DNA from: Prostheceraeus crozeri
Taxonomy: Eukaryota > Platyhelminthes > Polycladida > Euryleptidae
Reading direction: 5' to 3'
DNA length: 64,000 bases
NCBI GenBank assembly: GCA_907163375.1
Contig: CAJQUW010001446.1
Span: 248,001-312,000, forward strand
The notes beneath the pieces were generated by a model, which ran no database searches, was not told the DNA's origin, and worked only from the letters and a program-made list of their open reading frames with translations. The position numbers were made by a program, and so were the translations under genes. This document shows, piece after piece, positions 1 to 11,664 of this stretch (its first letter is position 1; each line of letters starts with the position of its first letter).

Positions 1-5
1 ATTAT

Positions 6-8
<3 letters not shown>

Positions 9-57
<49 letters not shown>
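9..57. repeat. (TA)n microsatellite
   Basis: An almost pure TA dinucleotide run. It lies about 250 bases beyond the 3' end of the Penelope-like coding fragment, and a second TA run abuts the other end of that fragment, so the element appears to sit between two TA tracts. Confidence 0.95.
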
Positions 58-58
<1 letters not shown>

Positions 59-303
59 CAGCAAAGTGTACCCAGTCTCTTCATTGATATGTGAAAGATA
101 AAAAACACTGGTTCCGGACTAGCTTCGATTCATCTATTGAATCATCCTCAGCGGTCACAAAGTTATAAAATTGCATAAAATTCACATTATATACAAATTT
201 ACATCTGTTCACGAGTCAAGGTCATCAAGCATGGTTCCACTCTACGTCATCGATAATGATGTTACAAGTTCAGAAGAAGAACATGTGATCCATTCCGTTC
301 ATT

Positions 304-1089
304 TTATAATAGATTATTGTTTTCCTTTATCATTATGGATTCAAGAATTAGTGGCTGTCTGAAACGACCAACAATAGTCAAATTCTCAGCCTTAGGGCTA
401 TGATCGTGCATAGATATCTCTGTAGCGGTGGGATATCCACGCAAATGCTCACTGATACGAGTATTGAAATGTCTCTTAGTGGCACCGACGTACCGCATGG
501 AACAGCGGTCACAACTGTATTGATAAGTAATATTCGATTTAACGCCACAAGGGACAGGATCTTTGTTATGAAAGAAATCCTTTAATTTAGAAGTTTTATA
601 TGCAACTTTTATTTCAGAATTTTGAAGACAGCGGTTCAATTTCTCAATTTTAGACTGCAGCTCTTTTGAGCCTTCTTGAATGAACGGAATGGACCAATAG
701 ACTTTAGTTTTATCCTCTTTTTCAGATTCACATGCATTTCGAACACCCTGTTCAACTTTCTTCTTGATGCGATCAATCAGATCGTCCGTAAAACCATTAA
801 ATTTGAAGATGCTACGAATACGAGAAGCAGCCTTTTCATACAAATGGCTATCTGAGCAAATTCTTAAGGCTCTATAGAACAAAGAGCGAATGGCTGCGGT
901 TTTATAACTGATTGGTGCATATGCAACAGAAGGAGTATAGACTCCCGTGTTAGTGTCTTTTAAATGAAAGTCAATTTCAAATTTGCTATTCTTGAGAGTG
1001 AGTTTAGTATCAAGAAAAGTAAGAGACTTTTCGACACTTTCTTCGCAAGCGAACTGAATGTTTTGATCCAATTCATTTAGAAAATTCAA
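304..1089 (-). pseudogene. Penelope-like element: C-terminal part with GIY-YIG endonuclease
   Basis: This 261-codon frame encodes the thumb/linker and C-terminal part of a Penelope-like retroelement protein. Near residues 175-215 it has a GIY-YIG-type nuclease pattern: a YQYSC segment, a Cys pair, YVGATKR, then RISEH carrying the usual Arg and His. Basic helices precede it. In the family this nuclease nicks the target so that the adjacent reverse transcriptase can prime from it. The upstream fragment carrying the polymerase core overlaps by four bases in another frame, so a single frameshift near 1086-1090 separates two parts of one protein. The element is degenerate and lies in intron 3 of the calcium channel gene. 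Family assignment is strong; the exact clade is not determined. Confidence 0.85.
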
Positions 1090-1367
1090 AAACCTTTAGC
1101 CTCTTCGTCACTATGAAAGATCAAGAAGCAATCATCGACATAGCGACGATAGTAGATTGGCAACTTGCCGTCGTACTTACTAAAATTGCTCTCAATTATA
1201 TCGAGGGCAAAAGCAGCCATTGTGGGCCCCAAAGGAGACCCCATGGCCATCCCTTCAAATTGATAATACAAATCATTATTAAAGCTAAAAAGAATATTCG
1301 TGCATGCAAGCTCCATAAGAGACTTGAAGGCTGTTTCATTTACTGGAAATTTGGAAAAGTCAATCAA
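1086..1367 (-). pseudogene. Penelope-like element: reverse transcriptase core fragment
   Basis: This 93-codon fragment has RT motifs typical of Penelope-like elements: FEGMAMGSPLGPTMAAF (motif B region) followed by the catalytic YRRYVDDCFLIF (motif C). The N-terminal half of the RT, with motif A, is absent. The coding match stops at about 1370, next to a TA microsatellite, as expected for a 5'-truncated insertion. It continues into the GIY-YIG fragment after one frameshift. It is a dead copy inside an intron. Confidence 0.88.
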
Positions 1368-1372
1368 TGAGG

Positions 1373-1407
<35 letters not shown>
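1373..1407. repeat. (TA)n microsatellite at truncated end of Penelope-like element
   Basis: A TA run directly abuts the 5'-truncated end of the retroelement coding fragment and precedes the large inverted repeat at 1418-1531. Confidence 0.95.
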
Positions 1408-1414
<7 letters not shown>

Positions 1415-1417
1415 ATA

Positions 1418-1531
1418 GATAAATTAAAAAAATTCAACGTAGTCTCAAGACTGAGAGTCTCAAGTCTTGAGACTAGTCTCAAGTCAACTAGTCTCAAGTC
1501 TTGAGACTACGTTGAATTTTTTTAATTTATC
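1418..1531. repeat. 35-bp perfect inverted repeat with nested AGTCTCAAG palindromes
   Basis: Bases 1418-1452 and 1497-1531 are perfect reverse complements over 35 bases. The 44-base interior again contains several copies of AGTCTCAAG and its complement CTTGAGACT. The structure could extrude as a long cruciform or fold as an RNA hairpin. No terminal duplication or coding capacity is visible. Confidence 0.9.
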
Positions 1532-1747
1532 TTTATTATTAAGTCTCATGGCGACTACTTATGATCATACATGTATATATATTATATCCATTTTTGAATG
1601 AAAATATATACCAATTACAAAATATACATCTTGTATAACACACATCATGTACATAATGTATGAGAGAGCTAGCTCATTAGAGTGTAGATTCTATTCGAGA
1701 AAATGCGATAGATTGTATTTTACTATACTTAGATTCTTTTAACCATA

Positions 1748-1966
1748 CACTGTAAACCAGCACCTCCTAAAATCGAAGAAACCTGCATCCTAAAGCTCCA
1801 AACACTAGAATGTTAGGAGGTTGCGTGAAATAGAATGTTGACATACTAAAGAGAACAATAACCCTAGTGCGCTAGCCTCCTAAAACGCTTTGCTTTAGGA
1901 TTTTTTTATTAGTTACGAATAGTGTCTTGCTTTAGTGTGTGATTTAGGAGGTGCTGGTTTAGAGTG
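1748..1966. mobile_element. MITE, about 219 bp, TA target duplication
   Basis: The ends form terminal inverted repeats of at least 24 bp beginning CACTGTAAACCAGCACC on the left; the right end is the reverse complement with one mismatch. Both ends are flanked by TA, as expected for Tc1/mariner-mobilised elements. The interior contains further inverted copies of the CCTCCTAA word and no open reading frame. Confidence 0.75.
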
Positions 1967-4717
1967 TAATGAAATCATTCATTAATGAGTATGTATTTCA
2001 TTATCTCCAATTCCATTAATACACTACGAAAGGTTCAAAACGATAGAAAAACAAATTAACTATACAAAAGGTAATAAATCTCCATTTATTTCACACTTAT
2101 AACTTGTATTGTGAATTATTCCTTTTCTCATTCGTCCATGGGCAAGTTGGTTAGTCAGTTATTCTGTTTCTGTCATTGCATGAGTCGAGGATTAATCAGC
2201 AAAGCAGAGTTAATCATCACCGATTAAAAGCACATCGTGAACGCATCTGTGCATGAGGATGTTGGTGAACAGTAATTTCGTAGGACATAGACATCGTCAA
2301 TCAGCTGTTAGAAAGCGCTAATTTGATGTGAGGGTAGGACTGTCAAAAAGCTCCAGAACCAGGAAATGATGGCTCGATGCGGTTTGAATGTCCGTCGAAA
2401 TTCAAACCATATCGACAACAGTGGAGTTAAAGTCAATTCTGGCAGCTACTGATAATTACTCGCATTCCAACGTTATATTGGAGTTACCAAAACGCTCATA
2501 AAATGGGAGTCGGAAAATTGGAGCTGAATCATCTTCCTACTTCATCAATAATGACGAATCGATTTTCGAATAATTCACAACCTTCTGAACACTTTTACTT
2601 CTATTGACAACACCATTGATCATGAGTGGGCATGAATCATTAAATGATATGTTTCAAATTGGATCTCTACAAGTGAGAATTAAAATAGATTTACTGGTTG
2701 TCTCCGTGGCACAATGCTTAAGTGGTTTTGGGATCTTTTGGGCATGTGGTCGAGCCTCTAAAGTACTACTGGAAGGAGAATGTCACAGAGGGCTTTCTGC
2801 ATTGCAGATAAAAAGAGATAGATAAATAGATCGTCTGTAGCGTTGACTGAACACCCGTCCTTTTTCTTTTCATCTCCCCGGTACCTGTATATCTCCCCTT
2901 ATAACTGTGCTAATTTTCAAACTGGAACTACAATATGCGAGTACCGGTATTGGGATGCTGAGGCTTGTGGCTTCAAGGAGACTTTAGCAAATTTACAATA
3001 AAAAATATTTGGTAAGATGTTAACAGTGGCTTCTGATAGATTTTTTTGCCTCTATCTCCCTCTATCTGGGTGAAATTTAGGAAGACTTTTATGATTTACT
3101 TTTTTGATCCGAAATTTAAATTGAGTGGAAACATCGATCCAAAAGTAACACAACGTTCCAGCGAAATTCTGAGCATGTCAGCACCTGCAAAAGCACTAAT
3201 GGGGGAGTACTGACGCCAAAACTTCATTACTTTCATTTTGTGTGACTTTTTGGAAGTCAATGAGTGAGTTTTCAGACTGAGAGGCCAATGCTTGAAATTG
3301 AAATCAAGGATGACTATGGAGGCGCATGGGAAAGAAAGCGCTTGTCTTCGTTTTTATAGTTACACATTCATTGTATTATCTATCTCACTAATAAATCTGA
3401 TGGACATGCTACTTCTCTAAAGTTTAAAAAGTAAATTCGTTTATTTGACAAATTGCTTCATGACATAAAGGACTCATTCCTGTCATGGTAAATTTAAATT
3501 GAACCTATTTTGTCCAAATTAATCTCCAAGTGCAGCAAAACGTGGGTATTTCATGAATGCGATGGTTCACTGAGTACAGGAAAAGTTATTTTCAGATTAT
3601 ATAAATCAAGCAATTAAGAGCAAATTTGAGTAACGGAGACATGCCTGCGATATTTTCAATTCACCTTGAAATCCCTCTTATAAACATCGCATGACAACCA
3701 CTGAACCTATTCTAAAGAAAAATAGTTTGGTCAAGAAAGACACTGGACATCTTCAGTTTAAGAAAGTAAAATGTCTACTGGTACCCGTACAAACCATGTC
3801 GGAAACTACTAAACAATACTCAAAGATTGTGCCGATTATTGCCCGCACCACAGAAGAATGACATCTGTGGAGAATTGCGCAGAAATGTCACGTGCCATGA
3901 TATGACGTGTTCCAATAGGTGACATATCAATGTCATCAGTCCTCAATACATATGCTCCGTGACAGAATAGCGGAATCACGAAAGAGAAATTCAGTGATAA
4001 TTGCTACACTTAATGTATAAAATGGATTGGCTACTTGCATTCATCATTTTGCAGTTTCATGGCTCCTCGCTTCGCTTTTCATGTGGTCATGATAGATATC
4101 AAAAATCTCTTGAGTTGTTCAAGATAAAAATCTATTTACTTTCGATTACTTTCATCAACAACCTCATGTTCTGGACGCTTTAGTGACAGTGTCGATATGT
4201 CACTAGCATTTAATAAGCGTGTTCCACGAAAAAAAGTTTAAAAATCTGAAAGTTTTGAAAATCAAAAGATTACATTTGTTTTGAATTATAAGTCAAGCAT
4301 TCTTCATAAATGTACTATGCCTAAAATCAAAAAAAATCCGTATTGCTTTAGATGAAAATTGCAAAATAAATGATTAACTGGAAAAATATCAATGGCGATG
4401 TCCCTCTATTGGGTAAAGCATTACTATCCTGGGCAATTAGCTAAATGCACTTCACCCCACAAGATAGATAGACACGACCAATATTTCTGGACGATAACTT
4501 TTCATTTATCATTCAATAAGAAAACTGTCTTTTACTAGACTTCCGCCTGTATCTATATTCCATCTCCGTCTATATCAAATACATCCGGTTTGAACGATCG
4601 GCCAAAACAGATCTAATTTGTTTTATGATTTTACAAGAACAATCTAAATCATTGGATTCTCATAATATGAACTATATGAATTTCATAAGTAGAAAGACAT
4701 AAAGTTCTGAAACTTAC

Positions 4718-4857
4718 CCTGTAACAACTACTACAAAATCCATGATGTTCCATACATTACGCAAATAGGCACCTTTGTGAAGAACAAACCCCAGCGCTAC
4801 AATTTTGAGTAGGGCTTCCACACAAAAAATGCCAAGGAAATACTGTTCGGTTTGGTC
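4718..4857 (-). CDS. CaV2 voltage-gated calcium channel alpha-1 subunit, coding exon 3
   Basis: This 140-nt exon encodes the IS2-IS3 region of domain I of a voltage-gated calcium channel alpha-1 subunit. The translation begins [18 protein letters not shown] and ends [11 protein letters not shown], a very conserved stretch covering S2, its intracellular link and the start of S3. The HKGAYLRN wording matches the CaV2 (N/P/Q/R-type, presynaptic) class better than CaV1 or CaV3. The boundaries are clear: acceptor TTTTCAG at 4864-4858 and donor GTAAGT at 4717-4712. It starts in phase 0, joining exon 2, and ends after two bases of a codon. The translation is undamaged, so this is a live host gene. 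CaV2 channels trigger transmitter release at synapses. Confidence 0.95.
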
Positions 4858-7800
4858 CTGAAAATGAATAAAATAAAAAAATACAGAAAATTTCATGATT
4901 TCGTTCAATAGAATATCATGCATGCTAAATGTACATGTTGTAACTATGAATGAGAAAAGTTACCGACTGCGATTTCAGATAGAAAAAATTTCTCCTAAAG
5001 CAAAATTATAATTTCATCGCCCAATTCAGCAAAATCAATTTATCAATCATTTTTTCTTAACTTGAGACTGTTTATTGCGGCGATCGTTTTATTGTCTACA
5101 CGCGTGTTGCACTGATTATGTAAAATAATTCCATTGCAAAACTTTATTAATTCTTAAATGCGACTCAGAGTTGACAATTTTACGGTCACAAGGAATTTCG
5201 GAGCATGGACACCTAGGATATCTGATGTGGTCAATATATGCATTACATAATATGTAATATATTATATTACAGAATATTTGTGTGTTACATGATCAACTAC
5301 ATAAAAGCATGTCTGCGAAAACGAAGTGTTATTGTGTAATTGATTTTACTTCCTAACTTTCGTTCTTTTATAATCCCAATATACCGCATTATACATGAAT
5401 CAAATTATTAATGCAATAGGCTAGTCACATGCACTTCACGTCTAGTGATTGTATAATAACTGACTCAACTTGCTCGTTTAAAACTGTCATGCGGCAGGAA
5501 TGTCAATTAATTAGGTCAATTAATTAATTAATTAATTGGATTATGTGCAAGAATAATCCAATAAGATCCAATCAATAGATTTCTTCTTGTTGTATAAAAT
5601 ACTGTCCATAATGAAATAACTTTTGTTTCCACTTATACAGCTTAACTTGATACAATATAATTTGATAAATTTAAATAATGTACTGTTTTATTCTTTCATG
5701 AGACGCAATATTTCATCGTATCCAAATGAAGTAGACACATTGAGCAAGATTGTTTAGAATATTCGACAGAACATTACTTGATTATTGGATTACATGAAAG
5801 TGTATATTTAGATAAATTATGAAAAATAGAATTATCTGATCAATAACCATAACGCATATTTTGCATTATGTCACAGCCTTCTTTTGGTCATACAGTTTTA
5901 GCCTATGAAATCAGACTGGATGTCATCGAGTGTAAATTTCAAGATATTAATTGCCTTCCGGCTCAACTAAACAAGTTCATATGGCCATTACCAGCATGAC
6001 GTGATCCGCTGATCTGATGACCTTAATTGCGGTTTGACTACTGCTGAAATAGGATAAAGAGCTAGATGATGCAATGTAATCTTTTGTATTATTACATATC
6101 ATTATGTTATTTAATTTAGTATTATTATATTTCTTTGAATATTAAATCTTATTATATATCATATTTTATTGTATATTGCGTTTTACTGTATTTTATGATT
6201 TATTATATATTATGGTTTACTATATATTAAGTGCTTTATATCATTATATAATAATTAATCGTATTTTTGATCATTGATGCAAGTAAAGAATGACATCCGA
6301 CAACTTTCTTGTTAATAGAAAGAGAAAATTGAAACATCATCTGCTCAATATCATCATACATATGTCACTACTTAATGGACTTTAGATTCAATAGAATATG
6401 TGCTGATGTTCCGACATGGATCGGACGAGAGTGTAATCGGCGCATTATGACTTTTGTTTCAAGTTCAAAATCTACATGATTAAGTAAGAATCGGAAAGTT
6501 AGTGAACTTGTTTTTGACCTTTCCCATGCCTGCTTATAGTGTCTACGAAGTGGTGGCGTAAAGAGTAGTTTAACCGGGGTCGCCACGAGAACGCTCTTTA
6601 CTGAACTCTCGCCTGGCTTTTCCCATGAATGTGGTAGTGATATTTTGACGTCGTCAATTCGAATTATACAAATATTGCAGTTGCAAGGTGGCGGCATCAT
6701 AGGAAGATTAGGAAAGAAAAGATCTCTTGTTGATTTTCCTTTTTCCCGAATACCTATTTGACAATAACTGGCCAAAGTTATTTCATTATCAAATTACAAA
6801 AAAGCCAATGTAACTTCAATTAAAATTATTCTTAAATGCCACATTTCTTCGGATGATAGTGAACAAAAGCCTCAGAAAAATACTCAAAACTGCTAAGTTT
6901 GAGTGCTATACATTATCCATGTTTCCTGCCAGAATGTTACATTTAAATTAGTAGCCTTGATCGATTTTCAGGTTTCAAAGATCCAATTTAAAGCACAAAC
7001 TGGAGTGTATGACTTCAGAAAGGGTGTGGATTGCAATTCTAATAAGGGATTAGGTCAATCCAATAGGGCATGGGTTATGGTGAGTTCTGTGAATCAAATG
7101 TTCTTTTCCTGAATAGAATAATCTATTTTTAATGAAAATAACGAGAAGTGAAATAAAACTTTTGCCTTCTAAAATCAAAATAATAATACATGTATTCTGG
7201 CTGACTAAAACAATGATCAATACTTAGATTATATTAACTTTCAGTAGGGCTAATGATTTTTTATTTGATTTTGACTAAGAAATCATTGAATTATCCCTTG
7301 TTAAATAAAATGTGGAGTAAAATCATATGATGTGCATTTCATTATCATAATGTGAAACATACACGGCTGCGTCAATCAATAAATATGATCATTGAAATCA
7401 ATATTGATTCACAAGTCTGGATCAATGAAATATACTTCCATCCTTCAAAATTTGAAAATATATAGCGCGTCTAAAAGAATTATTGTGCTTCAATAAGGAT
7501 ACTTCAATAAATCATTTCAATTATTCTGAAACTTTGATTAGAATTTTGAATCTGAAGTGTAGACATAAAAAATATAAATGCGGCTCTCTGAAATAGTATA
7601 GTTTGATCATTTCAAAAAAAGAGTTCACAATGTTTCCCTTTTTCGCTCTTCATCACATCTAACGAAAGTTTTACATCCCGATAGAAATATTGAGCTTGAA
7701 AGTGATATGCGCCACTTCTCTGATTGATGCATGCTACTATATGGATGTACATGCATGTGGCATCAGCAGCAGTGGAACCCGCAATTTTTGACTTGACGGT

Positions 7801-8094
7801 CACGAACGTAGCCTGCCGCATACGGCCACGTATTGACTTCTACAGGGATATATGTAATTGTCATCTATCTATGAGTCCATGGGTGCAGCCATGCGGATGC
7901 GGACGTTAAACACAGTCTGAAATATCTCTGGCCTCATGTCTGACACTAGATGTCGCAATAAATAACCAGCCAGTTTCAAGTGTTATTCTGTAGATCAGCA
8001 CTTGTACGTGCGCACAAATTTGGATGAAGAAGCATGTGTAATTTAGTAAGCTTTATTTCACGGTGGGTTTTAAGAAAGTTTAGGGCAAAATTAC

Positions 8095-8540
8095 TCACCA
8101 TAAAATCTGTTTGCAGGAGGTCATTCAATCATATGCTCTGTGATTTTTCAGATCAAAATTAAAATCTTCCATCGAGCCGTATTTGAATAAACAACAATTT
8201 TCAAAATGGCGGCCGGTGAAAAATATGGAAATTAATGATTAATCAGGAAGATATGTAGGTATGAATTCATCATGAAATCTTTTTGCAGGTAACTCTGGCA
8301 CATATTCTGTGGTTTTTCAAATTAAAATTAAAATTTTAATATCGAGCAGCTTTAGTAACGGGACATCAATAGTAAATGTTCGGAAATTCTAGCATTTTGC
8401 ACCGGCCGCCATGCTGAAGATTGTAGCTTATGTAAACAGCGTCTCGATAGGTACAGTAGCTTTGATTTTGATCTGAAGAGCATAGGATAAATGACAAAAT
8501 GATCTCCTTCAAAAATATTTCATGGTCAATATATTCTTCT
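8095..8540. repeat. Diverged tandem and inverted repeat complex with CpG-rich core
   Basis: Two diverged direct copies (about 8095-8215 and 8265-8410) share the words AAATCTnTTTGCAGG and TTTTTCA..AAATTAAAAT. ATGGCGGCCGGTG at about 8205 recurs inverted as CACCGGCCGCCAT at about 8400, and sequence near 8465-8500 is an inverted relative of 8125-8165. This looks like a composite noncoding transposable element, possibly foldback or MITE type. Confidence 0.55.
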
Positions 8541-11178
8541 AATCACTGATGGCTTCAATTGCAGCCAGGAAAACTAGAACAGTGAATTTTTTTTGAAAGC
8601 ATCCTTGACACGTTGAAAATGATTCCTCACAGTTATTCATGATTCATTACTTTGAAAAAGTTGCAGCATCATTTATTTCGCTATCAGACATAATCCAGTT
8701 ACTTGAAATTATGAACGCACGATTAATCATGTTTAATATTACGCCTCTGTGTCATTGCTTAGGACAATTGGCTCCAAAGCTTAAAGGACACATAAAGCTT
8801 AATGCGTGTCCTCTAGGAACACACTAGTTTCTAATGTATTTGGCAAGCTCGTAGCATATTCGCATCTAAAACAGGAACATGTAAGCCGCCAACTTCTGAG
8901 GTGAATTCAAAGTTCGAATGTTGCTAATCAATAAGTTGTCTAAACTTATTTACTATACCTAAATTATCAATAATTATCATCTACATGTCTATAGTAACAG
9001 ATGGGTCTTACAGTCATTCATATACCAATTGCGATCCAACTCTGAAAGGCTTGCTAAAGTTACGTGTACATGTATTTTTTGCAGCACTGTGTTTCCTGAT
9101 GGGAAAACTCCAATGAGTTAACCAATGTTCAGGATGAATTTCACCGAAAGTACACCACAAGAAGCGAATCTTTATTTTATTTAAGAACATTTGCAGCATA
9201 AAAATTGACATACTAGATATTTCTGTACCAGATTTCTAAATTTCTATACTTTCTGAAAGCTATTGTACCAGCCAATCTGAATTTTGAATTTGTGATCAGT
9301 CTGTCTGATGATGGTCAATGCATATTGACCGAAATAAATTACAAAAAAAATTAGAAGTTAAGCATCAAAACCCTTGACTCTTTTCATCAGTAACAAAATG
9401 ATATTGTTTGGCTAGACATATAAGCCCATTTGTAAACAGCTTTCTTCGATTCAAATCGACAAGCAAAATTACTCTGCACATTAGGAATGCATAAGCATGC
9501 AACAATTGTTTCACTCCTAATGGCAAACTTTTTATGAAAAAATTCATGCTGTCATTGTGCTGCAGACATTTAATTTAACCATTCTTGGAAGTAATTCAGC
9601 AATCTTTCATGTGAGAAGTTTGAATCATTTGGATATTCAATCTCAAAGGGTATATTGCAAAATTAAAAATGTTGTGAAATTTATATGAAGTTCACCTTAA
9701 TGGAAACTCAACAGCCCGCGTGACTCATTGCATTCTTTGATGTGATTGCTGCAATTTACAGAACGTCATTGAGAAGCATCGAGAAAACTCGCGTTTGCAA
9801 TAGAACATGGGTCGTGGAAGTCACTTTAGACTCTGACTAGCGGAACTTATAGGGCAGTTGCGGCTCCAGGATTTGGACACGCCGTCGGGTCCTGTCGTGT
9901 CTGGGTCAGGTGGTACGGTCATTTTCCCTGTCTAATCGCATCAAAAAGTGAAGTGCTGATTGAGGTGGTCAACCTATACTTGACCTCTCTATGAGTAAAC
10001 TATAGATTATTTGTTTAAAATATTCACTTCATTTCTACGGCGCTTGATAGCTGCAATTAATGCAAACTAACGATTTTTATACTAATTGATGTCCTAGCAT
10101 CCTACTAAACCTATTCGATGAAATATGGTTTGCACTGGAAGCATGTTGTAGCTTATCATAAATCGAAAACCAAGCTATTTTTTAAACGCATTGCGGAAGC
10201 ATTCCCATCAACGCACAGAAAATTAGTAGTGGACAGCATAAGCAGTTTACAAGTGTACTATTCCAAATAATTGACATATTTAGTATACAAACCACTGTAC
10301 AGTAATAATAAACATCAGCTGACCAAAATTACTTTGATCAAGTGAATGGCTATCAATGTTGAATTAGCTGAAGTCATTTGCAGCATGATTGATGTGGAAT
10401 GCTGTCGAATTCATCCTGTTCACACAATAACTGATAGATAATTGATACAAAATCGAACGATTCAAACGATCGAGCAAGTAAGTGCACCACTTGTACATAG
10501 CTGATTTACTATACTAGAAGTGTCCAATGATGATTTAGAGCAAAGTTGAAACTCTACTGCTTCGTCTCTGCAGAATTATCGTATGCCAAGTCAAAGGGTC
10601 GCTGAGCAATTACATGAACGGTCTAGGGAGGAGTTAACGAAATGATTGGGGGATTGCAGGGAGTAGGGGGTTGCCGCTGTTATTTAGTGAGGTTCGCAAG
10701 TTCTCAAGCTCTCTCAACCAAATGAGAAACTGATGAATTTATAAGTCAAATTAGTTATATTGAACTAAGTTCCAATATATTATTATAATCAATATAATTA
10801 TTATACTAGTCATATTGAAATGAATTTCTTCAAATTTTTAAGTAAGCATCTCATCTGATCGCTCAGATTTCCTTCAGTGCAGACTAAATAGCCTTACCAA
10901 ATGTCGCTGATGGAGATTTTCATAATTAAACAGATTGTAAGTGAATGAATAGGTCTTGGACATCCTTAGTTTTCTACAAATATGTATATAGAAATTAAAA
11001 AAACAGGTATTCAAAAGGTTTCGTGGGTCACCGTCAGAAGGTAGGATATGCGGAAGGATAATTCAAATTTTATGCAAACGGGAGTAGAATGAGGTGATTA
11101 ATAATTTCCATCACTGTGCCTATTTGCGCAGAGTCCTATCCTCATCAGAGGCCATCCTGTCTTATGAGCACATGAAAT

Positions 11179-11664
11179 ATGAAATTTGAATTATGTCCTT
11201 GCTCTGACGATGACCAGAAACTTGACATGCTTCTTAACACTTCAAATTCGAATGAAGAAGCTGATGCTTTAGATATCATGAATAAAGGACTTTCGGAAAA
11301 TAGTTTTCAATCATCTCAAAATTGCCGAAAAATAAAACTAATGGATAAGCCTCCTAATTTGGTAGACTTATCTTTAGACTTTGTCAGCGACAGCTGAAAT
11401 TAAAAAATTAATAAACTAAAACGTAAATATGATTTACCCATGAGAATTACAGTCAGACGAGGCAAAAGACTACATAAGACAATAGAATCTAAAATAGATA
11501 ATAAAAACTTTTGTTAATGTGACATTCGTAAACAGATAGGTTCTAAATATAACTGTAACGACAAATATCTACTCGTATTTTCCGAATTTTCATGTAAAAT
11601 CTGTCAAATAAAGCATTCTGAAAATCAACTGAAAACCCACTATAAACAATGTAGCAACATACTA
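11179..11664 (+). pseudogene. Unrecognised broken ORF with a C2H2-like Cys/His motif
   Basis: Two neighbouring frames look protein-like. 11179-11397 encodes 72 residues that are rich in acidic and polar residues. From about 11408 another frame encodes a basic stretch including DLPMRITVRRGKRLHK and, after one stop, a segment FSCKICQIKHSENQLKTHYK that resembles a C2H2 zinc finger. No family was recognised. It may be the remnant of a mobile-element protein in calcium channel intron 2. It could be chance, and it is listed because the basic and Cys/His segments are denser than expected in AT-rich noncoding DNA. Confidence 0.3.

Larger units (their letters stand above)
1..4717 (-). other. CaV2 intron 3 (partial)
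   Basis: This is the stretch downstream of calcium channel exon 3 on the minus strand. It opens with the donor GTAAGT at 4717-4712 and runs off the left edge. No fourth channel exon was recognised. It contains the Penelope-like fragment, TA runs, a large inverted repeat and a MITE; 1967-4717 otherwise shows nothing I can identify. Confidence 0.7.

Noticed and set aside
6368-6775. Minus-strand 135-codon frame in CaV2 intron 2
   Set aside because: No recognisable domain, mixed composition and no splice context; probably chance or an unknown repeat.
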